The position numbers and the translations under genes are program-made. A DNA stretch of 64,000 nt from the NCBI RefSeq assembly GCF_030068605.1, contig NZ_JASJOU010000002.1, positions 558,001-622,000 on the forward strand, read 5' to 3'. Below the pieces are notes generated by a model, which had not been told where the DNA came from, made no database searches, and saw only the letters and a program-made list of their open reading frames with translations. Source of the DNA: Xanthocytophaga agilis. GTDB lineage: Bacteria; Bacteroidota; Bacteroidia; Cytophagales; 172606-1. Below are positions 1 to 7,797 of this stretch, piece after piece. Each line of letters starts with the position of its first letter. The stretch's first letter is position 1.

Positions 1-1298
1 TAATAGGACAAGTAGACATTGAACTGGTAGAAGTTTTTTCTGCGGGGGATTTTGTTAGTTCCCGCCTGCAAACTATCTCCAATGGTAAACTTCTTCAATC
101 TGAAGGGATGCTTTATATAGATGCAAAAGCCAACGGCCAATCCGTCACATTAGCTCCAGATAAACAACTACGTATTGAACTACCCATTCTGGCCAAAGCA
201 TCTGGTACTTCACAGACAAAAATATTCTCAGGAACTTATGACACAAGAGGGAATATGAACTGGGAAGAAACCGGCAAACTAGATAATAAACTCATTCCTC
301 TGCCACTTGAAGTATTTGACTATACATACTGGACATCTTATACTGTTGTAAGTTCTAATCGTGATAGCAGTTGGTACTCTATATACGATTATAATTCTGG
401 ACCCGATTCTACGACATTTTTAAATTCTAAGTTGCAAAACACATTCATTGCAACAAGAGAATTTGAAGAACGATTCTGGTATATAACAGCAATTGGCAAC
501 AGAAGTACTATTCATAACACTCTAGATGAACATGAAGAAAAAATAGTTTGGGATCCAACTATTGCAAATGCTTATCTAAATAATCTTGATAAAGATCTCT
601 GGTATTGTGATTCATTAGCATATATTATAATAAAGTCTTGGGCAAAAAAAACTAATTCTCATAAGTACTGGTACTGGAACATACAGTCTGCTGATTTAGA
701 GAAAAAATTTGAAGACTTTTACAAACAACGCCTCACAAAAGTTATAGATTTTGCAGGTGTTGACCCTAGCAAAAAAGATGCACGGCAACGTCTAAAGAAA
801 AAGGGTAAAACGCCAAAAGAGATTGACGAAATTATGAATGCATATACACGTCAACAGCAACTGATAACAAACCATAAAAACAAACAGGAGGCTCAAAAAA
901 TAACACAGAATTCTTTTGTAGTAGCTAAACTTGGCTGGATTAATTGTGATCAGTTTTATAATGACCCTAAAGCCAAAGAAGCCAATATTCTGGCATCCAT
1001 ACATGCTCCGAATTCATTGGGTTCATCGGTGTCTGCCGTATTAATTCTTGACGATCGACACATTGCCCTCTCTGGAAGTAATACCAAAGATTCTCTTTAT
1101 CGTTTTACAGGATCATCTGCCCCCTATACCAAACTTCCAATAGGAGAGAAAGCAACTATCATTGCATTAGCTTATCAAAACAAACAACCCTATATGGGAA
1201 TGAAACCTATCACTATATCAGAAAATGGAACGTATGAGATTAATCTAAAGAAGAGTTCTACAAAAGAGATACAAGAAACATTGAAAAACCTGAAATGA
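1..1298 (+). CDS. Surface or secreted protein of unknown function, C-terminal part (5' end outside window)
   Basis: The reading frame is open from base 3 with no start needed before the first internal ATG at 108, so the gene begins upstream of the window and at least 431 residues are present. The first visible residues (VDIELVEVFSAGDFV, then a SNGKLL stretch and a GQSVTLAPDKQLRIELP stretch) resemble beta-rich surface proteins of Bacteroidota in which a value is set and guarded before use. The middle is rich in Tyr, Trp and Asn; the end (about residues 330-420) again looks like a beta-sandwich. No signal peptide can be judged because the N-terminus is missing. I do not recognise a specific family and assign no function. 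Confidence 0.6.
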   Translation, partial: IGQVDIELVEVFSAGDFVSSRLQTISNGKLLQSEGMLYIDAKANGQSVTLAPDKQLRIELPILAKASGTSQTKIFSGTYDTRGNMNWEETGKLDNKLIPLPLEVFDYTYWTSYTVVSSNRDSSWYSIYDYNSGPDSTTFLNSKLQNTFIATREFEERFWYITAIGNRSTIHNTLDEHEEKIVWDPTIANAYLNNLDKDLWYCDSLAYIIIKSWAKKTNSHKYWYWNIQSADLEKKFEDFYKQRLTKVIDFAGVDPSKKDARQRLKKKGKTPKEIDEIMNAYTRQQQLITNHKNKQEAQKITQNSFVVAKLGWINCDQFYNDPKAKEANILASIHAPNSLGSSVSAVLILDDRHIALSGSNTKDSLYRFTGSSAPYTKLPIGEKATIIALAYQNKQPYMGMKPITISENGTYEINLKKSSTKEIQETLKNLK

Positions 1299-1308
1299 CA
1301 TGGGACAC

Positions 1309-1657
1309 AACATGAGTCATCCCAAATTTTAAGTAAAAGATGTCATTGAGAAAGTAATAACAAATGTCACAAAGAGAGAAAAGACGACTTAAATAGCGAA
1401 TGGCAGTGTAGGTGCGTAGGGCTTCTTTTCTCCGCGAGGTTGGCTTTTGGCCTGCGGGCAGAAGGATCGGAGAAAAGTGTCCTTTTTTGCTTCATTTTTT
1501 GGACAAGAAAAAAATGAAGAAGCTACAAGAAGAACGATGTAAGGAACAAGAAACCAATTCAGAAAGAAACGTTTCTCAAAAATTACCCCAAGCCCACACT
1601 TATAAAAGTAATAGGCTCGGGTTTTGCTCTCATCCAATATTCGGGATGACTCATGTT
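1309..1657. repeat. 349-bp element with perfect 15-bp terminal inverted repeats
   Basis: This is most of the gap between two convergent genes. The left end at 1309-1323 (aacatgagtcatccc) is the exact reverse complement of 1643-1657. Inside are further dyads: a 10-bp stem cttttctccg/cggagaaaag (about 1434-1483), an 11-bp stem cttcatttttt/aaaaaatgaag (about 1490-1520), and a 12-bp perfect palindrome agaaacgtttct (about 1566-1577). No transposase is encoded and I see no clear target-site duplication. It fits a MITE-like or dispersed palindromic element; the outer arms alone could also act as a terminator. Short open frames inside it are not supported as genes. Confidence 0.55.
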
Positions 1658-1662
1658 ATATT

Positions 1663-2580
1663 TTACATCCAGATAAACGGATCTCCGGATGCCAGATGAG
1701 TAACTTTAATCCCTGTCAATTTGGGTTGTAACCACTCAGCAAACCACTCCATCCCAGGTTCCTCACTTACAGCATGGCCCAACACAATCAAAGCTATTTT
1801 AGATCCCATTAATCGACTATCCCGTATATATTCGGCAGTTTCCCACTCAGATAGCTCTCCTACAATCAATACATCCGGTTTCTCTGACTCAACAGTCGAC
1901 ACCTGTCTTGGACCACCCCATGCACCAGGTAGCAAGGCAATACGGGAGCAGGACTGATCCAGGTTTCCGATTACACGTACATGTCCGATGCCAAGAGAAG
2001 TTTTCAAATGTTGCACCAATTGTTTTAAGGAAAGTGCAGGAATAGTTAACATCCTTTCTCCTGTCTTATAATAAGATAACCAGTTTGCTTTTTTAGCTAC
2101 TCCATAACTCACAGCATCAGGCTTCATAGAGTGACAATAATCATGAAACCGCCAGATAGCAATCTTATGCTTTTCCAATAACTGTTGCTTTTGTTTAACC
2201 ACCATATTGTTAGGTACCCAGGCTGGGTCATCTTTATGATTATAAAAAGAGGGTTCATGAGCAATGATAAAGTTAGCCTTACGCTTTGCCGCCTCTTCGA
2301 TAATTGTAATGGTAGGAAACATAGTAGTTACAATTCCTGTAACTACCTGATCAGCACGGCCAGCTTTTAATGTATCCACCGTATCTGACAGAGGTGTCAA
2401 TCCACCTTCTTTCAAAATGAGATCCATGATTTCCTGTACTGTAAGCTGCTTTGCACTACCTGCTGCAAAAGAGGGGTTTACTCCTAGCAAAGCCAGACTA
2501 CCCGCAGATTTTAGCGTATTAGACAGAAAGGATCGTCTACTTACAGCAGATGATTGAAGTAAAGAATGTAGATTGTTCAT
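1663..2580 (-). CDS. Nif3-like dinuclear metal-centre protein with Tat-like export signal
   Basis: The 305-residue protein starts with a twin-arginine-like leader (SRRSFLSN near residue 15, then a hydrophobic stretch to about residue 40). The mature part matches the Nif3/YbgI/DUF34 family: a TVDTLKAG stretch, the ANFIIAHEPSFY segment carrying a metal-ligand histidine, a WRFHDYCHS segment, and a C-terminal ALIVLGHAVSEEPGME segment with His and Glu ligands. Family members bind two metal ions and some are called GTP cyclohydrolase type 2, but the reaction is poorly defined. Export is unusual for a family usually described as cytoplasmic. It is convergent with the first gene and divergent from the histidine kinase at 2865. 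Confidence 0.8.
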   Translation of the reverse strand: MNNLHSLLQSSAVSRRSFLSNTLKSAGSLALLGVNPSFAAGSAKQLTVQEIMDLILKEGGLTPLSDTVDTLKAGRADQVVTGIVTTMFPTITIIEEAAKRKANFIIAHEPSFYNHKDDPAWVPNNMVVKQKQQLLEKHKIAIWRFHDYCHSMKPDAVSYGVAKKANWLSYYKTGERMLTIPALSLKQLVQHLKTSLGIGHVRVIGNLDQSCSRIALLPGAWGGPRQVSTVESEKPDVLIVGELSEWETAEYIRDSRLMGSKIALIVLGHAVSEEPGMEWFAEWLQPKLTGIKVTHLASGDPFIWM

Positions 2581-2864
2581 GGTGCAGGGAATTATAAGTG
2601 ATTCTATAGCTTAGTACTTATTTGCAAGTTATCATTTGTCTGTGTAATAAATTTCACCTTCGCTTTTCCAAACAATAACAATTTTGATAGATTACCTTGT
2701 TCATCCCTTCATCTCATACTACCATCCACTTGTCAAGTATTTGACACACTTCATATAGGACAGAAATAAAACCCTGGAGAATTGTCTATTTTGCCGAATC
2801 ACTGTATTTTTAAATACAAGCAAACTCCACTACCTGGAACTACTCTCAGGATATCCCTTTTCGG

Positions 2865-4001
2865 ATGAAACAGTTGGCCTATACTAAACCAAACCAGCAT
2901 TGGTTTTTCAAATACAAGGTTCACCATATCTTATTTTGGTGTGGTTATCAATATGTCTGGTGGGTAATTGCCATAGGCAATCCAATTAAAGCAGCCGAAA
3001 GTATATTTCTGACATCTTTTTTTCCAAAGTATATCTTCTATGTCATTGTACAAACACTGGCAGTTTGTTTCAATCTCTATTTTCTTATTCCCAGATATCT
3101 TGAAAAAAACAAGCTTACAGAATATATTATCTATCTGGCACTCACAATTATATGTGCCTCTTTATTAATTGTTCCTGGTTACTATTTAACAGCCTTTTTG
3201 TCTCATAAGACAGTTGCAGATCTATTTGGAAATGATAAAAACTGCTTTTATTTCTTTATTACCAATACATTCCCATCCACCCTAGCCAGTATGACGTTAG
3301 GTATGAGTATCAAACTCACTAAAAAGTGGATTCAAACAGAAAGAAGACAACGTTTACTGGAAAAGGAAAAACTGGAAACAGAGTTAAAATTTCTCAAATA
3401 TCAGATCAATCCTCATTTTCTATTCAATACGATTAATTCTATATTCTTTCTGATCCATAAAAATCCTCATATGGCATCAGATTCTCTGGCTAAGTTTTCT
3501 GAATTGCTCAGACATCAATTATATGAAAGTAATGACAAACTAATTTCATTGGATAAAGAGATCTCATATCTCAAAAACTTTATTGAACTCGAAAAACTTA
3601 GACAAAGTACACAGGTAGAACTTACCATTCAGGCAGATAATTCTGATACCCAGCATTTAGGTATAGCACCATTTGTATTAATGACATTTGTAGAGAATGC
3701 ATTTAAGCATGTATCTAAACACACAGACAAAGCCAATTGGATACAAATTGGCTTGTATTTACATCAGAAAGAGTTAGATGTTACAATTGCCAATAGCAAA
3801 TCTTCTGATACATCTGTACAGGTAGTTCATTATGGAGGTATTGGTCTGGAAAATGTAAAAAGAAGACTGGATTTACTCTATTCAGATCAATATACACTTG
3901 ATATACAGGATGAAACGGATTGTTTTAAAGTAAAACTGCAGTTGTATCTATCAGAACTTACTCAACAAACCACTCATATACCTGTACTTACAGGATTTTG
4001 A
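2865..4001 (+). CDS. LytS/YehU-type sensor histidine kinase
   Basis: The 378-residue inner-membrane kinase has about four hydrophobic helices in residues 20-150, a short coiled linker (about 155-178), then a His_kinase domain with the phospho-acceptor motif YQINPHFLFNT (His184) and a GHKL ATPase domain with the N-box FVENAFKHV (Asn278) and a GGIGLENVKRRL G-box near residue 340. This is the standard layout of LytS/AgrC-like kinases that pair with LytTR regulators. The partner follows after 30 bp on the same strand, so the two form an operon. There is no extracytoplasmic sensor domain, so the signal is probably sensed in or at the membrane. Confidence 0.93.
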   Translation: MKQLAYTKPNQHWFFKYKVHHILFWCGYQYVWWVIAIGNPIKAAESIFLTSFFPKYIFYVIVQTLAVCFNLYFLIPRYLEKNKLTEYIIYLALTIICASLLIVPGYYLTAFLSHKTVADLFGNDKNCFYFFITNTFPSTLASMTLGMSIKLTKKWIQTERRQRLLEKEKLETELKFLKYQINPHFLFNTINSIFFLIHKNPHMASDSLAKFSELLRHQLYESNDKLISLDKEISYLKNFIELEKLRQSTQVELTIQADNSDTQHLGIAPFVLMTFVENAFKHVSKHTDKANWIQIGLYLHQKELDVTIANSKSSDTSVQVVHYGGIGLENVKRRLDLLYSDQYTLDIQDETDCFKVKLQLYLSELTQQTTHIPVLTGF

Positions 4002-4031
4002 GCAAAAAGTATACATTAATAAAACTAACAG

Positions 4032-4763
4032 ATGATGATGAACTGTGTTATTATAGATGATGAGCCACTGGCAAGAGAAGGTATCGCCAGTTATGTACAG
4101 GAAATTGATTTTCTGAATCTGATCGATACATGTGAGAATCCCATGGCACTCATTCAGCTATTGGATGAACATCCAATAGATCTGATATTTCTTGATATAC
4201 AAATGCCTAAAATGAATGGTATTGACTTTTTGAAGATTGTACAGAAACCACCAATGGTTATTGTTACCACAGCGTTCCCTAGCTATGCTTTAGAAAGCTT
4301 CCAGCTCAATGTGATGGACTATTTGTTGAAACCAATTACATTTGAACGTTTTGTAAAAGCAGCCAGTAAAGCCCGAGATTATCATCAGCTACTGCTCAAA
4401 TCTGCTAGTCAAAATTCTCCTAAAATAGAGAAAGAGACAGATTACTTCTTTATTAAATGTGGAAACAAGTATGAGAAGATCTATTTCAATGATATTTTAT
4501 ATATCCAGGGAATGCAGAACTATGTTATCATTTACACCTTGAAAGGAAAATATATGACTCTTCTCTATCTGAAGAATCTGGAACAGAACCTGGATAGTCG
4601 TTCATTTATTCGGGTGCATAAATCTTATATTGTTGCCATTGATAAAATAGATGCAATAGAAGGTAACGAAATCAGTTTGCAATCACATAGTATTCCAATA
4701 AGTCGCATTTATCGGGAACAAGTACTAAAACAAGTTGTACAAAATAAGTTATGGATAAAATAG
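4032..4763 (+). CDS. LytTR-family response regulator
   Basis: The 243-residue protein has an N-terminal receiver domain with the acidic pair DDE at residues 9-11, phospho-acceptor Asp55 in LIFLDIQMPK, a Thr in VVTTAF and the conserved Lys in YLLKPI. A LytTR DNA-binding domain covers about residues 138-240 (FFIKCGNKYEKIYFNDILYI, then FIRVHKSYIV). It should be phosphorylated by the kinase encoded just upstream and bind direct repeats at target promoters. Three consecutive Met codons make the exact start uncertain by two codons. No obvious target gene lies immediately downstream. Confidence 0.93.
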   Translation: MMMNCVIIDDEPLAREGIASYVQEIDFLNLIDTCENPMALIQLLDEHPIDLIFLDIQMPKMNGIDFLKIVQKPPMVIVTTAFPSYALESFQLNVMDYLLKPITFERFVKAASKARDYHQLLLKSASQNSPKIEKETDYFFIKCGNKYEKIYFNDILYIQGMQNYVIIYTLKGKYMTLLYLKNLEQNLDSRSFIRVHKSYIVAIDKIDAIEGNEISLQSHSIPISRIYREQVLKQVVQNKLWIK

Positions 4764-4863
4764 ATAAGCAAATAATGCTCTCTACTTTATCCCAACATTA
4801 TCAGAACTTTAGTCTTTAATCTGTTAATAGTTGGCGAAGTTAAACAAACCAACAAGCTTTAAA

Positions 4864-5109
4864 TTACATTACCATTTCTCCTTCACCAGTTAACAACCAA
4901 TTGATATTGATATGCCAAACAGTATGTATCCAATACAAAAGCATAATACTAGGCAGATAATGACATTGTTCAATCATTGATAAGTTGCTCTGTGTCATAC
5001 ACACAGAAGCAGCAAAACTCTCCTGTGACTGTTTTGCAATCCGGATCCGTACCATTCGGATACGCCCGCCAATAGTTTTCAGTTTCATAGCTGTAGTAGA
5101 AAAAATCAT
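4864..5109 (-). CDS. Small XRE-type helix-turn-helix protein
   Basis: The protein has at most 81 residues. A Cro/CI-like HTH can be read (IGGRIRMVRIR, then QSQESFAASVCMTQSNLSMIEQ), followed by NWLLTGEGEM. The last motif also occurs as NWIYTGKGEM in the repressor encoded at 5951, so the two belong to one subfamily; this one lacks the S24 domain. The start may instead be the ATG at 5088, which removes seven N-terminal residues outside the HTH fold. It runs opposite to the response regulator and heads away from the larger repressor. Probable role: small DNA-binding regulator, target unknown. Confidence 0.65.
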   Translation of the reverse strand: MIFSTTAMKLKTIGGRIRMVRIRIAKQSQESFAASVCMTQSNLSMIEQCHYLPSIMLLYWIHTVWHININWLLTGEGEMVM

Positions 5110-5158
5110 AATGTACTTTTTTTAAATAAAACTACTCATCCAATACAATGGATAGATT

Positions 5159-5521
5159 TCAGGCGGCATAGGGAGTAGCAAGTAAAGAAAATGCATGAGC
5201 AAAAGCAGCACTCTCTGCATCAGAACGTGCCACATATCCATATCCCATGATCCCATTCAGGTTTCCATCCTGTTGGATTTCATACACGTACTCGGCCACA
5301 CTGCCCCACATACATCCCATGACATTTACAATAACACCTTGTTTTTCGAAAAAGCTGTATAACAAAGAAGCTAATTGATGATCTTCTGTCTTTTTAGGAG
5401 AAACAGAATGATGTTCATAGGAATCAATAAGCCATTCCTGAAACTGTTCATAGGCAAATGAATTAGCGGATTTTATTAATTGCCAGTTTAACATAGTGGT
5501 AGTAATAATAAGGTTGAACAA
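5159..5521 (-). CDS. Small protein of unknown function
   Basis: The protein is up to 120 residues long; an internal ATG at 5494 gives a 111-residue form starting MLNWQLIK, which is equally plausible. It has no signal peptide. An aromatic and acidic N-terminal half is followed by a Gly-rich, hydrophobic C-terminal half (VIVNVMGCMWGSV, then GIMGYGYVARSDAESAAFAHA). I do not recognise a family. It lies in a run of three small minus-strand genes next to the XRE-S24 repressor, a setting typical of accessory regulatory or prophage-derived clusters, though no phage structural gene is present. Confidence 0.5.
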   Translation of the reverse strand: MFNLIITTTMLNWQLIKSANSFAYEQFQEWLIDSYEHHSVSPKKTEDHQLASLLYSFFEKQGVIVNVMGCMWGSVAEYVYEIQQDGNLNGIMGYGYVARSDAESAAFAHAFSLLATPYAA

Positions 5522-5589
5522 ATAATTTCTTTATGCTCTGCTGAGCACCCTATTCATAAAAATCAGTTTATCTAAAATTGTAAATATTT

Positions 5590-5802
5590 TTATTTATCAA
5601 TTTGCCTATCATCTGGTGCCTCTTTTTGTCTTGCAACAGTCGCTTCTTTAATCAATTGAACACATATAGCAGCAATTGAACGCTTAAAGCCCCTAGTACT
5701 TTCAATGTCTCTTTGAATATCCTGAACTGGCCAATAATCCTCCAGATCCAGTTCTATAGTTATCATTTTTGTTTTCTTTGGGTTATTTGCTGGTCTCTCC
5801 AT
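5590..5802 (-). CDS. Small charged protein, possibly ribbon-helix-helix-like
   Basis: This is a 70-residue charged protein with a Lys-rich start (MERPANNPKKTKM), a short beta-like segment (ITIELDLEDYW) and one or two helices (DIQRDIESTRGFKRSIAAICVQLIKEA). A short strand followed by helices is compatible with a ribbon-helix-helix DNA-binding protein, but no diagnostic motif is present. It diverges from the repressor at 5951 across a 148-bp AT-rich gap. Function unknown. Confidence 0.45.
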   Translation of the reverse strand: MERPANNPKKTKMITIELDLEDYWPVQDIQRDIESTRGFKRSIAAICVQLIKEATVARQKEAPDDRQIDK

Positions 5803-5930
5803 AATTTGCTATTTTTGATTCTTATACCTTTTAAGGAAAATAGTCATATAAATACAAAAATATACTTTAAAAACCTAAAAGTCAATAATACAGCATATAA
5901 TATTTATATGTTTATGAACAATTAAAACAG

Positions 5931-5947
5931 TTACTATATTTACTATA
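5931..5947. promoter_or_regulatory. Tandem ttactata repeats directly before the repressor gene
   Basis: Two exact copies of ttactata lie at 5931-5938 and 5940-5947, 9 bp apart, ending three bases before the ATG of the XRE-S24 gene. They sit where an autoregulatory operator could block expression. The gap is AT-rich, so chance is possible. Confidence 0.25.
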
Positions 5948-5950
5948 ACT

Positions 5951-6775
5951 ATGGAAAATTTACACAATCGCTTAAAGCATTGCAGGATTAAACTTGGACT
6001 AAATCAACAATCACTCTCTCAGAGGGTAAATATAAATCAGAAAGATGTAAGTCTGATAGAAGCAGGCAAGCGAAAGTATATACCAGAAGAGTATTTTCTC
6101 TATTTATCCTCAGAAGGGATAGATCTAAACTGGATATATACAGGCAAAGGAGAAATGTTTTTAAAAGACACATTACAAAAATACAATTCTAAGCAGGAGG
6201 GCATATCTACTATGTCAAGTACCTCCTTATCAGCACCATTATTAGGTAAAAGTACATTGCAACTAGTCACTGTGGATAAGCAGGGCGATAGTGTTATTGC
6301 AATGGTCCCTATTAAAGCGGCAGCAGGTTATATTATGTACTGCCATCGAAGCGACTATCTCGAAGAGCTAAGTGTATTCAGCTTACCGGATTTTCGTAGT
6401 GGCAATTATCGGGCTTTTGAGATCTGGGGAGATTCTATGGAACATACAATCTATTCACAGGATTGGGTAATTGGAGAAAGGCTGGAGATGGCATCTCAGT
6501 TGCGTGATGGAGCAATCTATATAATTGTAACATCTGGCAATATTGTCTGCAAACGTGTTGTTAATCGACTAGACAGGTTAGGACATTTGGTACTTCGGTC
6601 AGATAACACAGAATATGAAGATCAGATTCTTGAACCCAATGACATCATTGAGGTTTGGTTGGTTAAAGCCCGAATCACCCGTGATTTTCGAAGTGCTCGT
6701 GCAGCATTGGTATATTTCAGAGAAGAAGTAAATCGCCTGGATAATTTACTCAATGGAATGGTGCATAAACAATAA
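5951..6775 (+). CDS. LexA/CI-like repressor: XRE HTH plus S24 peptidase domain
   Basis: The 274-residue regulator has a Cro/CI HTH in residues 5-60 (LGLNQQSLSQRVNINQKDVS) followed by NWIYTGKGEM, a linker, and an S24 (LexA-type) domain from about residue 105. The autocleavage parts are all present: Ala-Gly at 125-126 in IKAAAGY, Ser162 in GDSM and Lys201 in VCKRV. The spacings of 36 and 39 residues are close to those of LexA. It is therefore expected to repress its targets until it cleaves itself, usually after DNA damage or an equivalent signal. A 2-oxoglutarate oxygenase gene follows after 12 bp and is likely co-transcribed. Confidence 0.88.
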   Translation: MENLHNRLKHCRIKLGLNQQSLSQRVNINQKDVSLIEAGKRKYIPEEYFLYLSSEGIDLNWIYTGKGEMFLKDTLQKYNSKQEGISTMSSTSLSAPLLGKSTLQLVTVDKQGDSVIAMVPIKAAAGYIMYCHRSDYLEELSVFSLPDFRSGNYRAFEIWGDSMEHTIYSQDWVIGERLEMASQLRDGAIYIIVTSGNIVCKRVVNRLDRLGHLVLRSDNTEYEDQILEPNDIIEVWLVKARITRDFRSARAALVYFREEVNRLDNLLNGMVHKQ

Positions 6776-6787
6776 GGCTCTCACACT

Positions 6788-7339
6788 ATGAAATATACTA
6801 ACCTAACAGATAAAATCTTTACAATTGAAGATTTTTTGTTGCCACAAGAATGTCATAAGTATATAACACTAAGTGAAAATCTTGGTTATGAACCTGCCAA
6901 AGTAATTACAGAGAAAGGGGAAAGAGTTTTGGAAGAGGTCCGAAACAATAATCGTACATTTTATAAAAGTGAAGATCTGGCGGAGATTCTATGGCATAAA
7001 GTACAATCATTTGCTCCTGCCAAGATTGGAAATAGTCACGCAATTGGCCTGAATGAGTTATTTCGTTTTTATAAATATCAGCCTGGTCATCGGTTTAAAG
7101 GACATCAGGATCAAAGTTATATACGTAATGCAACAGAAGCCAGCTACTTTACATTTATGATTTACCTGAATGACAACTTCTCAGGTGGAGATACACTATT
7201 TACCAATCTGAAAATACAACCTAAAGAAGGTATGGCACTGATATTTCTACATAGCTTATATCATGAAGGTAGTGAGGTTACCAAAGGTATAAAATATGTA
7301 CTACGAAGCGATATCATGTACAGATTTGAGGAAGATTGA
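6788..7339 (+). CDS. 2-oxoglutarate/Fe(II)-dependent dioxygenase, prolyl-4-hydroxylase-like
   Basis: The 183-residue protein has a P4Hc-type double-stranded beta-helix. Iron ligands are His106 and Asp108 in FKGHQDQSY and His159 in LYHEG; Arg173 (YVLRSD) is the likely 2-oxoglutarate anchor. FTFMIYLND followed by GGDTLF is typical of the family. It has no signal peptide, so it acts in the cytoplasm. The substrate may be a protein side chain, a small molecule or a nucleic acid. It lies 12 bp after the autocleavable repressor, which suggests expression is induced with that repressor's signal. Confidence 0.87.
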   Translation: MKYTNLTDKIFTIEDFLLPQECHKYITLSENLGYEPAKVITEKGERVLEEVRNNNRTFYKSEDLAEILWHKVQSFAPAKIGNSHAIGLNELFRFYKYQPGHRFKGHQDQSYIRNATEASYFTFMIYLNDNFSGGDTLFTNLKIQPKEGMALIFLHSLYHEGSEVTKGIKYVLRSDIMYRFEED

Positions 7340-7797
7340 AAAAATAACCTGTTTTTAAAAGATAAAAGTTGTATTGGAGCAAAAATCATTCATCACTTAT
7401 ACATCCATTTTGTCATAGAAATATTCTACTGATTATCCTTCCTGCCTTCTTTCAGAGGTAGTTTCATACTCACATTCATCGATTTATTATTTACTCTTTT
7501 GTAAAACAAAATCTTCTTCACTTTACACCATTCCAACTTTTCATGACTCTCCCCAATTAAGTAACAAAAATCTGCATTTTTGTTACTTAATTCATTCATT
7601 AATAAACTCACTACCAATCCAAACACTCGATGATATTCATATATTCACATTATTTAAATGTTCCAGAAACAAATATTACACTTACAATAAAGCCTGCCAT
7701 TAGATCTTATTTATTCAATACGCAACAAACTATTTTTACAGCATCATTCAACAGTCAAGATCTATTAAATGTACATTAGCATTTAAGTATATACCAA
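7340..7797. other. 458-bp AT-rich intergenic region with a 17-bp perfect hairpin
   Basis: No supported gene. The main feature is a perfect 17-bp inverted repeat, 7555-7571 against 7576-7592, with a 4-nt loop (ctgc). It lies 216 bp after the oxygenase stop, far for a simple terminator, so it may end a longer transcript or a small RNA. The last 150 bp are AT-rich and probably contain the promoter of the T9SS cargo gene at 7798. Confidence 0.5.

Noticed and set aside
1389-1699. Overlapping short frames on both strands inside the 349-bp element (for example 82 codons ending APTLPFAI)
   Set aside because: Both lie inside palindromic, repeat-like DNA, overlap each other, and have no start context or recognisable domain.
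7426-7626. 66-codon minus-strand frame in the gap after the oxygenase
   Set aside because: It contains the 17-bp hairpin in its coding part and has no recognised feature; likely chance.
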